From the NCBI GenBank assembly GCA_029339505.1, contig JAQISU010000132.1, positions 8,740,001-8,804,000 of the forward strand: a DNA stretch of 64,000 nucleotides, written 5' to 3'. The notes beneath the pieces were generated by a model. That model worked only from the letters and a program-made list of their open reading frames with translations, ran no database searches and was not told the DNA's origin. Below, one piece after another: positions 1 to 12,419 of this stretch (its first letter is position 1; every line of letters begins with the position of its first letter). The position numbers and the translations under genes were made by a program. Origin of the DNA: Unio delphinus (Eukaryota; Mollusca; Bivalvia; Unionida; Unionidae).

Positions 1-2
1 TA

Positions 3-995
3 AGAGAGTTTTATTGGCCTGGAGTAAACGGTGACGTAGCACGATTTTGTCGGTCGTGCGACGTTTTCCAAAAGACTGTGTCAAAGGGAAGAAATAACAG
101 AGTACCTTTAGGTAGAATGCCTCTGATACATACCCCCTTTAAAAGGGTAGCCGTTGATATTGTGGGACCCATATTTCCTATTACAGATAGGAAAAACCGA
201 TATATCCTCACTCTAGTGGATTATGCTACTAGATACCCAGAAGCGATAGCATTACCATCAATTGAAACTGAACGCGTGGCTGAGGCACTTGTCGACATGT
301 TCAGTATGGTAGGGGTACCTGAGGAAATCCTCACAGATTGCGGAGCCCAGTTTACCTCCGAACTAATGTCAGAAATTAGTAGGTTGTTGCCAATTAAACA
401 GTTGCGCACTACACCGTATCACCCCATGTGTAATGGATTGGTAGAGAGATTTAACGGCACATTAAAACAAATGCTACGTCGAATGTGCGCGGAGAAACCG
501 CGAGATTGGGACAGATATTTGAACGCGATTTTGTTCGCGTATCGCGAGGTACCGCACGAGAGTTTGGGATTCTCGCCGTTTGAATTGCTATACGGTAGGG
601 CAATTCGGGTTCCTATGCGGATTCTGCGCGAACTATGGTCAGGTGATGTCGCAGAAGGAGAGGTTAAAACCACCTACGAGTGCATCGTAGACTTACGCGA
701 GAGATTAGAAAGCACGTGTCGGATGGCACACGACGAGCTTGTTAAATCTGGTCGCAAGTACGCGAAATATTACAACCGGGGAACTCGAAGTAGGAAATTC
801 GACGTGGGTGATCGTGTGTTGGTGCTACTCCCTACTAGTAGAAACAAATTATTGGTCCAATGGAAAGGGCCGTATGAGGTTAAACAGGTCATGGGTGAAA
901 TGGATTACCGAATTGACATTGGAGTTAGAATGAGAATATTTCATGCCAATATGTTAAAGAGTTATGTGGAGAGACGTAGTCGTGGGAAAATGTAG
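3..995 (+). pseudogene. Ty3/gypsy integrase, 3' part of an upstream element copy
   Basis: The reading frame is open from the window edge, so the gene begins before the window. It carries the end of the HHCC zinc domain, the rve catalytic core and the GPY/F-like C-terminal module (around LLVQWKGPYEV). Catalytic residues are visible: D in AVDIVGP, D in LTDCGAQF and E in NGLVERFNG. It is nearly identical to the integrase end of the 3054-6063 gene. One difference matters: the zinc-binding pair reads SCDVF here against SCDVC in the downstream copy, a single base change that removes a zinc ligand. It is followed by the same RNase H tail relic and LTR as the second copy. I call it a partial, probably non-functional integrase of a tandem element copy. 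Confidence 0.9.
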
Positions 996-1021
996 GGGCT
1001 GATTACTTAAGCAGACTGTGA
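989..1021 (+). pseudogene. RNase H C-terminal tail relic (first copy)
   Basis: Directly after the integrase end, one frame over, the sequence reads NVGADYLSRL and then stops. That is the typical end of a gypsy RNase H domain. It shows that RT-RNase H originally lay downstream of integrase and was deleted. The same junction is present at 6057-6089. Confidence 0.7.
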
Positions 1022-1159
1022 TTTGCAAGTTTCTTTTTATTCCTTCATTGTATCACGTTATTGCTGTAATGTAAATAACGTCTCATTTCATATTTTTCTG
1101 TGTGACAATTCCGTGTTTTTTTAAAAAATGTTTCCACTTTTTTTTGAAGGGGGGAGGTA

Positions 1160-2679
1160 TGTCACGGAATTGTATACGACTCTGTTCGATATGTATATGA
1201 GGTCAAAAATCTAGTCTCGATTTCGTTACTGCGTACAGCCTTACCGAGGGTAGTTTATTATTTTTTCGGCTTTTTAGTTATTTCGACATAATGAGTGAAC
1301 CCTCAGCTCATGCTGCATGTGCGAAATTGCCTGCAGTTTTAAAGTACCTAGCTGCGCATATCTGTCACAGCTAGGGGTATATAAGGACGAAATTATAAGA
1401 CAGAAATCACATAACGATCCAGTCTTGTCGGAAAAGCTTCCATCCTAAACGAAGCAATCTATCAACTAAAAGAGGTAACAATAGATTTAACTTTGTTCTC
1501 ATTGCTATTTGTATTATGATATAATTCATTGTTTAACATATTAGATGTTTAGCATTTATTATAAAATCTATAGAATAAATACGTAGATGTTAAAAACTGC
1601 AGCGCCATTTTATCAGAAGTACTATATTTTGTTTCATTAGTTCTTTTGTATCTGAACATAATTGAGTTCAATTATACGCTGCATGCTTAACGTTAAATGT
1701 ACATGGATAATTATTTCATGTGCGCGCATGCGCTACATATGTGTGAGAATACTTGACCGTGTCGTATGTATTACACGGTTCGGTTGTTTTAATTTTAGCT
1801 GACGTGGTGTGGTAACTGTGAAGTGGTGTGGTGCCATATTGTGCTGAGGTGTTCTGACGTAGTGTGGTGACGTGTTGTGCTGAAGTGGTGCAGTGTTGTG
1901 GTAACTGCGTGTGTGGTGACGTGTTGTGCTGAAGTGGTGCAGTGTTGTGGTAACTGCGTGTGTGGTGCCATGTTGTTGTGACTACGTGTGTGGGCTTGTC
2001 TATGCTGACCGTGTAATGCCCGTGTGTGGTGCCTGTGTATGGTGCTTACGTATGCTGCATATATCTCGTCATATGGACGACGTAATATTTATTTAAATAT
2101 CTTCTTTGCAGTCTCGTTATCTGCACGACACCTGCATAATTTCATTCTACACAAAGCTCGTTCCATGAACGAGAACTTCAGAATTTAGGGTTCACAATTG
2201 CATTTCTCGTCATATAGACGACGTACTATTTATTTAATATCTTCTTTGCAGTCTCATTATATGAACGACACCTGCATAATTTCATTCCAGTCTCGTCATA
2301 TGGACGAGGTACTATTTATTTAATATCCTCTTTGCAGTCTCGTTATATGAACGACACCTGCATAATTTCATTCCAGTCTCGTCATATGGACGACGTATTG
2401 TTTATTTAATATCTTCTTTGCATCTATCTCGTTATACGAGCCTTTTATATATATTCATTTTTGTAAATTCATTCTTATACTTCTTTTTTGTCATTACGTT
2501 ACTGAAATTCATAGTTCCATGTTAGGAATATTTATATAAATAGATTTTTCTTATATTTTGTAAAATATTGGTGTCAGAGTTGATTTTTTAAAATTGCGTT
2601 TATAAAATAAATATCTTATTAACGTAGTTGTGTTCCGTGTCTTCACTAATCCAGTCCCGACTCGGTCTATCTTGTGACA
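1160..2679 (+). repeat. Ty3/gypsy LTR shared between two tandem copies
   Basis: The repeat starts TGTCAC and ends GTGACA, a perfect terminal inverted pair, and is preceded by a purine tract (1147-1159). It matches 6228-7661 almost base for base. It contains GT-rich subrepeats (about 1795-2000) and several copies of an ~85-bp unit with a CTCGTCATATGGACGA-type palindrome (about 2070-2430). It has one more ~85-bp unit than the downstream LTR, which explains the 86-bp length difference. It acts as 3' LTR of the upstream copy and 5' LTR of the downstream copy. Confidence 0.9.
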
Positions 2680-2839
2680 AATGGTGTCAGAAGTGGGATT
2701 ATAATTGGATTAGGCGAAGCACGGATTTTAAATTGCATAAGCCCTGATTGTGGTAAGTTTTGTTTTAAAGATATGTTTCAGATCAGAAGCTTCCTGACAA
2801 GACAAATCAGGCTGGTGAGTTAATACCTCACTCATATTC

Positions 2840-2919
<80 letters not shown>

Positions 2920-3053
2920 ATATACATATATACATACATACATATTGAATACATTGGGAGGAGTAATATACGGTTCGTTCACGTAATCCCAAGAATTGTA
3001 TGTGTTATATGATAGTACATTTAGGATTGGTTATCTTATCAATAGCATTCACC
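2680..3053 (+). other. Retrotransposon leader with putative primer binding site and (TA)n
   Basis: This is the untranslated leader between LTR and gag. Right after the LTR end, 2682-2699 (TGGTGTCAGAAGTGGGAT) sits where a tRNA primer binding site is expected; I cannot name the tRNA. A long (TA)n microsatellite fills about 2846-2930. No gene is visible. Confidence 0.6.
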
Positions 3054-6000
3054 ATGTCGTCACTCAAAGATCTAGTTGAGTTGGGCAAACAGTTTGGGTA
3101 TGGGGAGGGGGAGACCCTTAGAAATTTTGTTCAGGAGGAGCAGGCCCGGGAAAGGGATCAAAGGGTAAAGGAAAGGGATATAGAGAGGGAAAAGGCCGAA
3201 ATGCAAATCGCCTTTGAAAGGGAAAAGCTAGTATTAGAAAGAGAGAAGATGGTATTTAAGGAAAAAAAAGATAGAGATAGAAAAACAGGCAGAAAGGGAA
3301 AAGATTGAGTTAGAAAAACAGGCAGAGAAGGAAAGGATAGGATGGGAAAGGGATGCAGAAAGGGAAAGAATAGAACAAGTACGAGAACTTGACGAAAGGA
3401 AGTTAGAGGGGGAGAAACGAGCAAAGTTAGAAGCTATTGAGTTAGAAGACAGGAATATGGAAAAGGAACACAAAAGGAAATTTGAATTATTAGAGGCTAA
3501 GAAGGATGGGCAACACGATTCTAAGTTAAGAGGCCCTAAATTACCCCCTTTTTATGATGACAAGGATAATTTAGATAGTTATCTACATAGGTTCGAGCGA
3601 TATGCCACCATCCAGAAATGGCAAAGGGATAATTGGGCGCTCCATCTCAGCGCATTGCTTAAAGGTAAAGCGCTAGATGTGTATTCGCGTCTACCCGTAA
3701 ATGACGCATTGAACTACGACACATTAAAAGAGGCACTCCTTAAAAGATATGAGCTGACGGAACAAGGGTTCCGTAAAAAGTTTAAATCGAGTAAGCCCGA
3801 AAAAGGTGAGACATTCGCCCAGTTTATATGTAGGACCGAAAATTATTTCCAACGGTGGATTGAATATGGCAAGGTACAAAAAACATTCGAGGGTCTTACC
3901 GACTTTTTACTTAGGGACCAGTTGTTAGACATTTGTGGTAGGGAATTGTATTTATTCCTGAGGGAAAAGTCTTTAAGTAATGTATCCGATATGGCTACCC
4001 AAGCAGACTATTTCGCCGAAGCCCGAGGAGGAACCCAGAGTGTAATTTTAAGGGATAACAAGGGAGGTTATCAAGATCAGAGACTCAGAGAACCCAAGAA
4101 ACTTGGAACCTGTAAAGGTGGAAATTTTCAATCTGGGAAGGGATCCTATCGTAGTGATAAACAATGTTTTACTTGTAAGGAATTTGGCCACATCACCCCC
4201 GATTGTCCGAAGAGGAAGAGTTTCGTCCCGAAAGTTGCGGTTGCTATCGAAAGCAGAGCGTGGTCAGGATGTGGCAAGCACGATGGTCTTCCTAGCGAAG
4301 GGTCTGAATCTAATAACGCGAGTAAGGTATACAATTCCGGATCGCGTGTGCAGGTCGGTCATGACGTTATCCAGTCCATCGGCACGTGTCTTTTCCCAGA
4401 GGCGAGGGTGCCGACTGCTACAGGTACCGCCAACGGACAAACAGTCACTGTCTTACGCGACACCGGGTGCACGGGTGTTGTGGTAAAGGGAAGTCTCGTT
4501 AGGGAAGACCAAATGCTTGGTTGGAAATCCTATTGTATGTTGTTAAATAAAACAATCGATCACGTCCCCGTTGCCAGAATAGAAATAGAGACGCCCTTTC
4601 TGAATGGGACTGTGGAAGCACTGTGCATGGAAAATTCTATATATGATTTAACCATAGGAAATGTTGAGGGATTCAGACTCCCAACACTCTCTGATTTCCG
4701 GTTTCCCATCGTGCAAGCCGTCGAAACTAGAGCTCAGGCGGATGAAAAGCCGCTACTTAAATTGAAAGTTCCGGAAGCCGTAACCGATATCTCACGTGAT
4801 GAGTTTACGCGTGAGCAAAGTCAGGACGAGTCTTTAAGCGCACTCGCAGAGAGAATCTTGTCGGGTACCGCGAAATGTTGTAAGGGCGGTGGGAGCTCTA
4901 AATTCGTACGTACCAAGGGCTTAATGTACAGAGAATTTAGGACGCGGGAGGGTGGAAAGTATCTTCAATTAGTTGTCCCTCAGAAATTCAGGTCACATGT
5001 ATTGAGAGTAGCGCATGAGTCTAGTATGGCAGGTCATTTAGGCACGAGAAAAACAACAGACAGAGTTTTAAGAGAGTTTTATTGGCCTGGAGTAAACGGT
5101 GACGTAGCACGATTTTGTCGGTCGTGCGACGTTTGCCAAAAGACTGTGTCAAAGGGAAGAAATACCAGAGTACCTTTAGGTAGAATGCCTCTTATAGATA
5201 CCCCCTTTAAAAGGGTAGCCGTTGATATTGTGGGACCCATATTTCCTATTACAGATAGGAAAAACCGATATATCCTCACTCTAGTGGATTATGCTACTAG
5301 ATACCCAGAAGCGATAGCATTACCATCAATTGAAACTGAACGCGTGGCTGAGGCACTTGTCGACATGTTCAGTATGGTAGGGGTACCTGAGGAAATCCTC
5401 ACAGATTGCGGAGCCCAGTTTACCTCCGAACTAATGTCAGAAATTAGTAGGTTGTTGCCAATTAAACAGTTGCGCACTACACCGTATCACCCCATGTGTA
5501 ATGGATTGGTAGAGAGATTTAACGGCACATTAAAACAAATGCTACGTCGAATGTGCGCGGAGAAACCGCGAGATTGGGACAGATATTTGAACGCGATTTT
5601 GTTTGCGTATCGCGAGGTACCGCACGAGAGTTTGGGATTCTCGCCGTTTGAATTGCTATACGGTAGGGCAATTCGGGTTCCTATGCGGATTCTGCGCGAA
5701 CTATGGTCAGGTGATGTCGCAGAAGGAGAGGTTAAAACCACCTACGAGTGCATCGTAGACTTACGCGAGAGATTAGAAAGCACGTGTCGGATGGCACACG
5801 ACGAGCTTGTTAAATCTGGTCGCAAGTACGCGAAATATTACAACCGGGGAACTCGAAGTAGGAAATTCGACGTGGGTGATCGTGTGTTGGTGCTACTCCC
5901 TACTAGTAGAAACAAATTATTGGTCCAATGGAAAGGGCCGTATGAGGTTAAACAGGTCATGGGTGAAATGGATTACCGAATTGACATTGGAGTTAGAATG

Positions 6001-6063
6001 AGAATATTTCATGCCAATATGTTAAAGAGTTATGTGGAGAGACGTAGTCGTGGGAAAATGTAG
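3054..6063 (+). pseudogene. Ty3/gypsy Gag-protease-integrase polyprotein lacking RT and RNase H
   Basis: The ATG at 3054 opens a charged coiled-coil Gag N-terminus. A frameshift in the A8 run at 3262-3269 separates it from the main frame, which is then open without a stop to 6063 (its longest ATG-started part, 868 residues, begins at 3457). Domains in order: Gag capsid-like region (about 3540-4020); CCHC knuckle CFTCKEFGHITPDC (about 4164-4205); aspartic protease motif LRDTGCTG (about 4452-4476); HHCC zinc domain (about 5026-5135, SCDVCQK); integrase core with D, D and E (VDIVGP, TDCGAQF, VERFNG); GPY/F-like tail. No RT (YxDD) or RNase H is present anywhere. The protein ends at the deletion junction with the RNase H tail relic. 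It could still bind and integrate DNA but not reverse transcribe it, so the element would depend on a partner. Confidence 0.88.
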
Positions 6064-6089
6064 GGGCTGATTACTTAAGCAGACTGTGA
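6057..6089 (+). pseudogene. RNase H C-terminal tail relic (second copy)
   Basis: This is the same out-of-frame NVGADYLSRL-stop tail as at 989-1021, overlapping the last codon of integrase. It marks the deletion breakpoint that removed RT-RNase H in both copies. Confidence 0.7.
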
Positions 6090-6227
6090 TTTGCAAGTTT
6101 CTTTTTATTCCTTCATTGTATCACGTTATTGCTGTAATGTAAATAACGTCTCATTTCATATTTTTCTGTGTGACAATTCCGTGTTTTTTTAAAAAATGTT
6201 TCCACTTTTTTTTGAAGGGGGGAGGTA

Positions 6228-7661
6228 TGTCACGGAATTGTATACGACTCTGTTCGATATGTATATGAGGTCAAAAATCTAGTCTCGATTTCGTTACTGC
6301 GTACAGCCTTACCGAGGGTAGTTTATTATTTTTTCGGCTTTTTAGTTATTTCGACATAATGAGTGAACCCTCAGCTCATGCTGCATGTGCGAAATTGCCT
6401 GCAGTTTTAAAGTACCTAGCTGCGCATATCTGTCACAGCTAGGGGTATATAAGGACGAAATTATAAGACAGAAATCACATAACGATCCAGTCTTGTCGGA
6501 AAAGCTTCCATCCTAAACGAAGCAATCTATCAACTAAAAGAGGTAACAATAGATTTAACTTTGTTCTCATTGCTATTTGTATTATGATATAATTCATTGT
6601 TTAACATATTAGATGTTTAGCATTTATTATAAAATCTATAGAATAAATACGTAGATGTTAAAAACTGCAGCGCCATTTTATCAGAAGTACTATATTTTGT
6701 TTCATTAGTTCTTTTGTATCTGAACATAATTGAGTTCAATTATACGCTGCATGCTTAACGTTAAATGTACATGGATAATTATTTCATGTGCGCGCATGCG
6801 CTACATATGTGTGAGAATACTTGGCCGTGTCGTATGTATTACACGGTTCGGTTGTTTTAATTTTAGCTGACGTGGTGTGGTAACTGTGAAGTGGTGTGGT
6901 GCCATATTGTGCTGAAGTGTTGTGACGTAGTGTGGTGACGTGTTGTGCTGAAGTGGTGCAGTGTTGTGGTAACTGCGTGTGTGGTGACGTGTTGTGCTGA
7001 AGTGGTGCAGTGTTGTGGTAACTGCGTGTGTGGTGCCATGTTGTTGTGACTACGTGTGTGGGCTTGTCTATGCTGACCGTGTAATGCCCGTGTGTGGTGC
7101 CTGTGTATGGTGCTTACGTATGCTGCATATATCTCGTCATATGGACGACGTAATATTTAATTAAATATCTTCTTTGCAGTCTCGTTATATGAACGACACC
7201 TGCATAATTTCATTCTACACAAATCTCGTTCCATGAACGAGAACTTCAGAATTTAGGGTTCACAATTGCATGTCTCGTCATATGGACGACGTACTATTTA
7301 TTTAATATCTTCTTTGCAGTCTCGTTATATGAACGACACCTGCATAATTTCATTCCAGTCTCGTCATATGAACGACGTATTGTTTATTTAATATCTTCTT
7401 TGCATCTATCTCGTTATACGAGCCTTTTATATATATTCATATTTGTAAATTCATTCTTATACTTCTTTTTTGTCATTACGTTACTGAAATTCATAGTTCC
7501 ATGTTAGGAACATTTATATAAATAGATTTTTCTTATATTTTGTAAAATATTGGTGGCAGAGTTGATTTTTTAAAATTGCGTTTATAAAATAAATATCTTA
7601 TTAACGCAGTTGTGTTCCGTGTCTTCACTAGTCCACTCCCGACTCGGTCTATCTTGTGACA
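6228..7661 (+). repeat. Ty3/gypsy 3' LTR
   Basis: It runs TGTCAC to GTGACA and is preceded by the same purine tract as the first LTR (about 6214-6227). It is nearly identical to 1160-2679 but one ~85-bp internal unit shorter. No element sequence follows position 7661, so this is the outer end of the tandem array. I cannot verify a target duplication because the left boundary lies outside the window. Confidence 0.9.
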
Positions 7662-7850
7662 AATATAAAAGCGACTCATATATTCATTTTTTTGCAAAAA
7701 CTGTTCATTTGAATCACCTCTAAATAGATTATTGAAAATCACCCTCTCTTGATCGAATATCATACAATATTCTTTTAAAAATGGGTGTGTGGTTTGAAAT
7801 GTTTAATGGAATTTTAACATTTGTTTTAGTAAAATCACTATGATGTCCGC
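7662..7850. other. Short gene-free segment
   Basis: AT-rich sequence between the LTR and the SINE-like repeat. I see no feature in it. Confidence 0.5.
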
Positions 7851-8340
7851 AGTGGAGCAGTTTCTAATGATATTTGTTACTTGATTATCATTCAGCAGAT
7901 TTGTATCATGCTGTCCCACCAGTTCATATCATCCTGACATCATGCGGACCCGTCCTAATATTAATGTTGTTGCGCTGAGCGCAATGCGTGGCCGCTTTTA
8001 TTACCATTGTCGAAGTTTTTTGATCAACTCCGGTGGCTTAGTGGTTCAAATGTCTGTCTGGGACGCGAATGACCTATTTTCGAACCCTGGCCGAGTCGTT
8101 CCAAAGACATTTATAATGTGACTGGGTGAGACATCATGCTACATGTCTGCGGCATTATGCCCCAGTGGTAGACATCCAAATAAACGTCCCACTGTAAATA
8201 TTGTAGCAATATGATTGAAACAAATGTTACAGCTACGTTAAACATCCTTATTAAACACACACGAAAAATACTTCCGTACGACTCGGCCGGAGAAAGAATG
8301 CACTACCTCCCTCATACATACCAATTATCCATCCATCCAT
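7850..8340 (+). repeat. Dispersed repeat with tRNA-derived SINE body
   Basis: About 8026-8100 resembles a tRNA gene: a box A-like GGCTTAGTGGTTCAAATG and a box B-like TTCGAACCC. The 3' part ends in CCTCATACATAC and leads into (CATA)n. An inverted copy lies at 21540-22000. Homology between the copies also covers the ~170 bp before the tRNA-like part, so the repeat is longer than a plain SINE or the two copies were duplicated with flanks. Confidence 0.7.
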
Positions 8341-8480
8341 GCATGCATGCATGCATGCATCCATACATACATACATACATACATACATACATACATACAT
8401 ACATACATACATACATACATACATACATACATACATACATACATACATACAAGCATACATACATACATACATACAAGCAT
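8322..8480 (+). repeat. (CATA)n microsatellite
   Basis: CATC/CATG variants followed by about 30 near-perfect CATA units, forming the tail of the SINE-like repeat. Apparent ORFs here are repeat artefacts. Confidence 0.95.
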
Positions 8481-8579
8481 GAACAAGGACATACATGCAA
8501 TAGCACATACAAAAAGTCATGAACCTATTTATACATGTATGCACACATACATAAATGATAGACTGATTGACTAATTTGT

Positions 8580-9040
8580 TTAACGACAGACCATCATGGT
8601 TAGGTCATTTAGCGGCATACAATAGGTTGTATGTATTCATGTTTAAAGATACTGAAAAGTTTTTTCGACCAGCGGCTTAAAAAAAAAAAAATATTCCAAA
8701 GTAAAATGGTAAGATGTTGCTAACAGTAAAATATGAAGCTTCGCAATCAACTGCACATGTCAATGGTGTATGTAAATGAAGACAGACGAAAGTATGTGAA
8801 TAAGGAGCGGTATTTGCATTAAACAAAAATAGTCAAAAACGATGGCATACAAGTTATAGTTAAGCATGAAAGGTTTTCATCCTTGATGAAAGGTTTATTG
8901 CAAGTGGTATTGGCGGTATCAATAATTTACTTTATGTCATGCAAATTATAATGCTTATTACGAGTAGGTTGAAGGTCGAAATACAGTCATACATTTCTTA
9001 ACAGTGACTTGTTCATTGCCAGAAAAGCCCTCTGGTGGAT
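8580..9040. other. Gene-free segment
   Basis: No ORF with recognisable content. About 8690-8790 weakly resembles 12100-12190, so it belongs to a dispersed repeat family. Confidence 0.5.
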
Positions 9041-9500
9041 CTTTACCTTTTAGTATGTGTGAGTTGGTTATGTACGGATGACAGATGACCAATTCGAATG
9101 TATGCATTGGCTACCTCGTTCCTACGGATGGGTCTAATTTGCATGACATGAAAGAAGGTTTTGATAATATACATGTCACGTGTATTCTCGTTTTCTGAAG
9201 GAAACAGAGCTTTATTCTCAACTATAACTTTGCTTGCCATCACCTAGAGCGTTTTAATCTAATTTTGAACATCTTTTCATCTGTACTCATTAACTTAAAC
9301 CATTTATATTTCCTGTTTATAAGAATGCTTCATATTTTTCTGTTACTAACATCTTAGTATTTTACTTTGAACTTTGTGGATTTTATATATTGCTTGTCGA
9401 TAATAATTATTTTGGTAGTTTTAAACATGTATACATAGGTCCTATTGAAGCTCGTAAAATGCCTAAAGGTGCTGATGCGCTGTTAACAAACAAACAAACA
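9040..9500. repeat. Rearranged non-LTR retrotransposon 3' fragment
   Basis: On the minus strand, 9060-9150 reads RRNEVANAYIRIGHLSSVHN, matching the C-terminal ORF2 motif RREEVVVARVRIGH seen at 20800. On the plus strand, 9240-9500 matches the 3' UTR shared with 15480-15775 and 21080-21330, ending in a short GC-richer hairpin-like tail. The two parts point in opposite directions, so the fragment has been rearranged. Confidence 0.55.
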
Positions 9501-11790
9501 ATCATACATACATAAATACATCCATATATAAATTAATATATGTTTTATTGTTTGTTATCAGCGCACCAGTACTGTTAGCTATTTAGCGTCAGGCAAATGG
9601 TTAAATGACACTGATATATAACATTATTATTAATATACAGATACATACATACAGTCAGACACACTGATTAAAGGTAAAAAGTAAAGAGGATATTGGAACC
9701 TAAAACCTGGAACGTTGATCCAAATCCAGAATGGGATCCACTCACAATTACTGGATCACGAATGGGTTTTATCGGTGCTGGGAATATCAATTGTCCTTGA
9801 ATGAAGCTGGATATTTGAGACAAACAGAGCATCAAAAACACCCCAAAGGAGATACGGAATCCCATGATCATCTTCTCTTGTTTCTAAAAATACAGCATTT
9901 TAAAACAATATTGTGACCATATGGCTATCTATATACGGTATAGTAACATAATGCAAAAATCGGCCTCAAAATGCAGGCGGGCAGACTCTCGTGTAATTGA
10001 TACATTTAATAGCTTATTGGGACAATTTGTTTTGTTCATTTTGTTTAACTCCACTGTCATAAAAGGTTAAAAGCATAACATGTATGACACGAAAAATAGA
10101 ATAACACTTGTCATTGATACATGATGGCAGGGTTTTCATATGCAAATTAATTAGTCCGATAGTGCGCAGTGACAGTTGCGTATGTAAAGTAATACATTGG
10201 TAGCAACAAAGTAGGTCATTTCAATTGATAATTTGTTTGGTAGTGAGACTATAAATCATATATTCTTACATAATGGCATTTAATCAATAAAGTTAGATTA
10301 TGCATATTTAGAGGATACAATGATGAAGTGCTGCTTACACCTTCATGAAGCAATTCTTTATCACACGAGACACGTTATATGTATCGCATTGTTTGAAAGA
10401 AGCTCTAAGCAGAAAATTGATACAGTCATACAGTGTTTGCTTCTGACGCTAGCTAATGGACTTATTGATGACAATTTCAAAAAAGTTACTGAAATGTTGT
10501 GTAATTATCGCAGAAGGATCTCTACAGAACATTCTGGTTCATAAAGCTTGAACAATCATAATGTCAAATCCTTGTCGGTATTTCCACTAATATTTATCGA
10601 GTGATGTGTCTGCAGTACTTCATTACTAAGATTTTATGTTTTTTTAGCTTATGTTTCTTTAAACTTCATCCACGTTTTGTTTGCTTTTCTTTTTGTTATA
10701 CACATGCGATGACAATTGGATCTATTGTGAAGATTAAACTGAAGCAAATTACAGAAACACTACTAATGATATATACTTTGGTGAATTGCTTGACCTGTGA
10801 TGCAATACTAGTTTTATTAATTTGTTATATCTAAATGAAAACTTTAAAAATGGCATTTTCATACCAATTTCCAACTAAGGAAGTCAATCAGCTGCACTTG
10901 GCCTAAAACGGAACATGAATTGCAAAGGATATACTTTCTTAGGTAATGACGTTTGACAGGAAAATCAAGGATAACAAACATGAAAGCTATTTAGTTATTG
11001 CTTTATTCCATCAATGGAAGTTAAATGCTAGTACATACGAGACAAAACTACCGCTTAGTAAAGATATTAATCTAAGTTAAATATAACAATGCCAAATTAA
11101 TATCAGCCCGTTTCTTCAATACCTTCTAAAATACTGTAAAATATGTTTAACATAAAATATTTATTACATTTCTGACTACGCCGTTTTATTTAAATCGAGA
11201 CAATTAGGGTTAGAAGTCTCACAAATGCACATGGTGGAGTTCACAATCCATCTTTGTAAGACGTATAAGGCATACACCTTACTACAGTGACTTGTTAACA
11301 TGCATATAACTGATAACAACATACATTACAAATTCTTGTTGTCATAGACATGGTCTTAATAGAAGATAAGACACCGTGATGAGGAAATATTCAGAACAAT
11401 GTGCATTTAGTATATTCTGAATTACGCTACATTCGTTGGCACTGTACACTACTTGAAAGGATATTCTTAAACATAATTTTTAAATAACGCTTACGACATA
11501 TAGTTGAATATAGGGATTAACCATTACTCTTTAATCCTTCTCCTTTCATGATTCCATCTTTAATAATAGGATATTATTCAAACTTACATCATATTGTTAG
11601 ACGATAAGTATTTGACCCAGATCAAATCGGTAAGAAAATTCATCATCTTATGCTATTTGTTCCCTACTTTATTACTAAACCGTTTATATAAATCGAACGT
11701 ACCTTATTTCAAGTCCGTAGAGCCTTCTTGGTTCAATATATGTAGCGTAGTGTCGATCTCTTTCTCTATATATATACCTTTAAGATAGAT
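9500..11790 (+). repeat. Left arm (inner part) of a diverged large inverted duplication
   Basis: Successive anchors match the reverse complement of 18750-20400 in order: 9720-9920 with 20170-20400, 10440-10540 with 19860-19970, 10720-10780 with 19620-19690, 11200-11400 with 19130-19330, 11410-11700 with 18840-19120. Short ORFs here (for example 10320-10544 and 9731-9916) have no recognisable domain and are not kept intact in the other arm, so I do not call genes. Confidence 0.6.
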
Positions 11791-11844
11791 CGTATGTAAT
11801 AGTCTTAAAGAGACGAATTAAGGACTCAATATTTCCGGAAATAT

Positions 11845-12370
11845 CGACACAATCCATTAAGTCGTGTCAGCTGAATTATTATGTAAGATTCGGCACGCTA
11901 TCTCCGAACAAACCAGATATAAATTGCTTGCTTCCTTAAACATGTCGCCCTAAAACATTAATCATGAGAGAGATTTATTGCTATATTTTGTCCTAAGGCT
12001 ATATAGTGCCATACAAATCTTTACATGTATAAACGTTTAAAAAAATTAAATATTTAAAATCGTTAAGCGATATCATAAGTTAAATAGTTTAAACTAAGAC
12101 TTTAAGATGGTAACAGTACAATATAAAGCTTCCACATTAACGCAATATGTAAATGGTGTATGCTAGATTAGACTGTGAACACATGATGCAAATAAGGGAA
12201 ATATACACGATGCAATAGGTCGTGTGAGCTGAAATATTCTGGAAGTTTCGGTTCATTCTATCCGAGCAAACAAGCTATAAATCAGCTGATTCCTTAAGCC
12301 TATTGCCCAAATAAATTAGCCATGACATTGAATTTAGGAATAATTGGTCTATATTTTTTTATGCATGCAC
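11845..12370 (+). repeat. Direct repeat pair
   Basis: 11845-12010 (from AAGTCGTGTCAGCTGAATTA) recurs, diverged, at 12205-12370 (AGGTCGTGTGAGCTGAAATA). No coding content is recognisable. Confidence 0.55.
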
Positions 12371-12419
12371 GTATCATTGTGGCAATATTATGTTAATCTC
12401 TCAATAGGTATCCAGATGG

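Noticed and set aside
2728..2982. ORF of Ile-Tyr repeats on the minus strand
   Set aside because: Translation of a (TA)n microsatellite.
3158..3473. Minus-strand Ser/Phe/Leu-rich ORFs
   Set aside because: Antisense shadow of the Gag coiled-coil (GAA/AAG-rich) region.
4103..4486. 127-codon ORF inside the retrotransposon
   Set aside because: Overlaps the Gag-protease frame, which carries recognisable domains.
8026..8100. Possible functional tRNA gene
   Set aside because: It has A and B box-like motifs but no clean cloverleaf and continues into SINE body sequence; an inverted repeat copy exists.
8211..8574. Several overlapping ORFs with HTYI or MYVC repeats
   Set aside because: All are translations of (CATA)n in different frames; the same holds for 21304-21659.
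10320..10834. Two ORFs of 74 and 77 codons
   Set aside because: No domain, and the matching inverted copy at 19600-19990 does not keep the frames.
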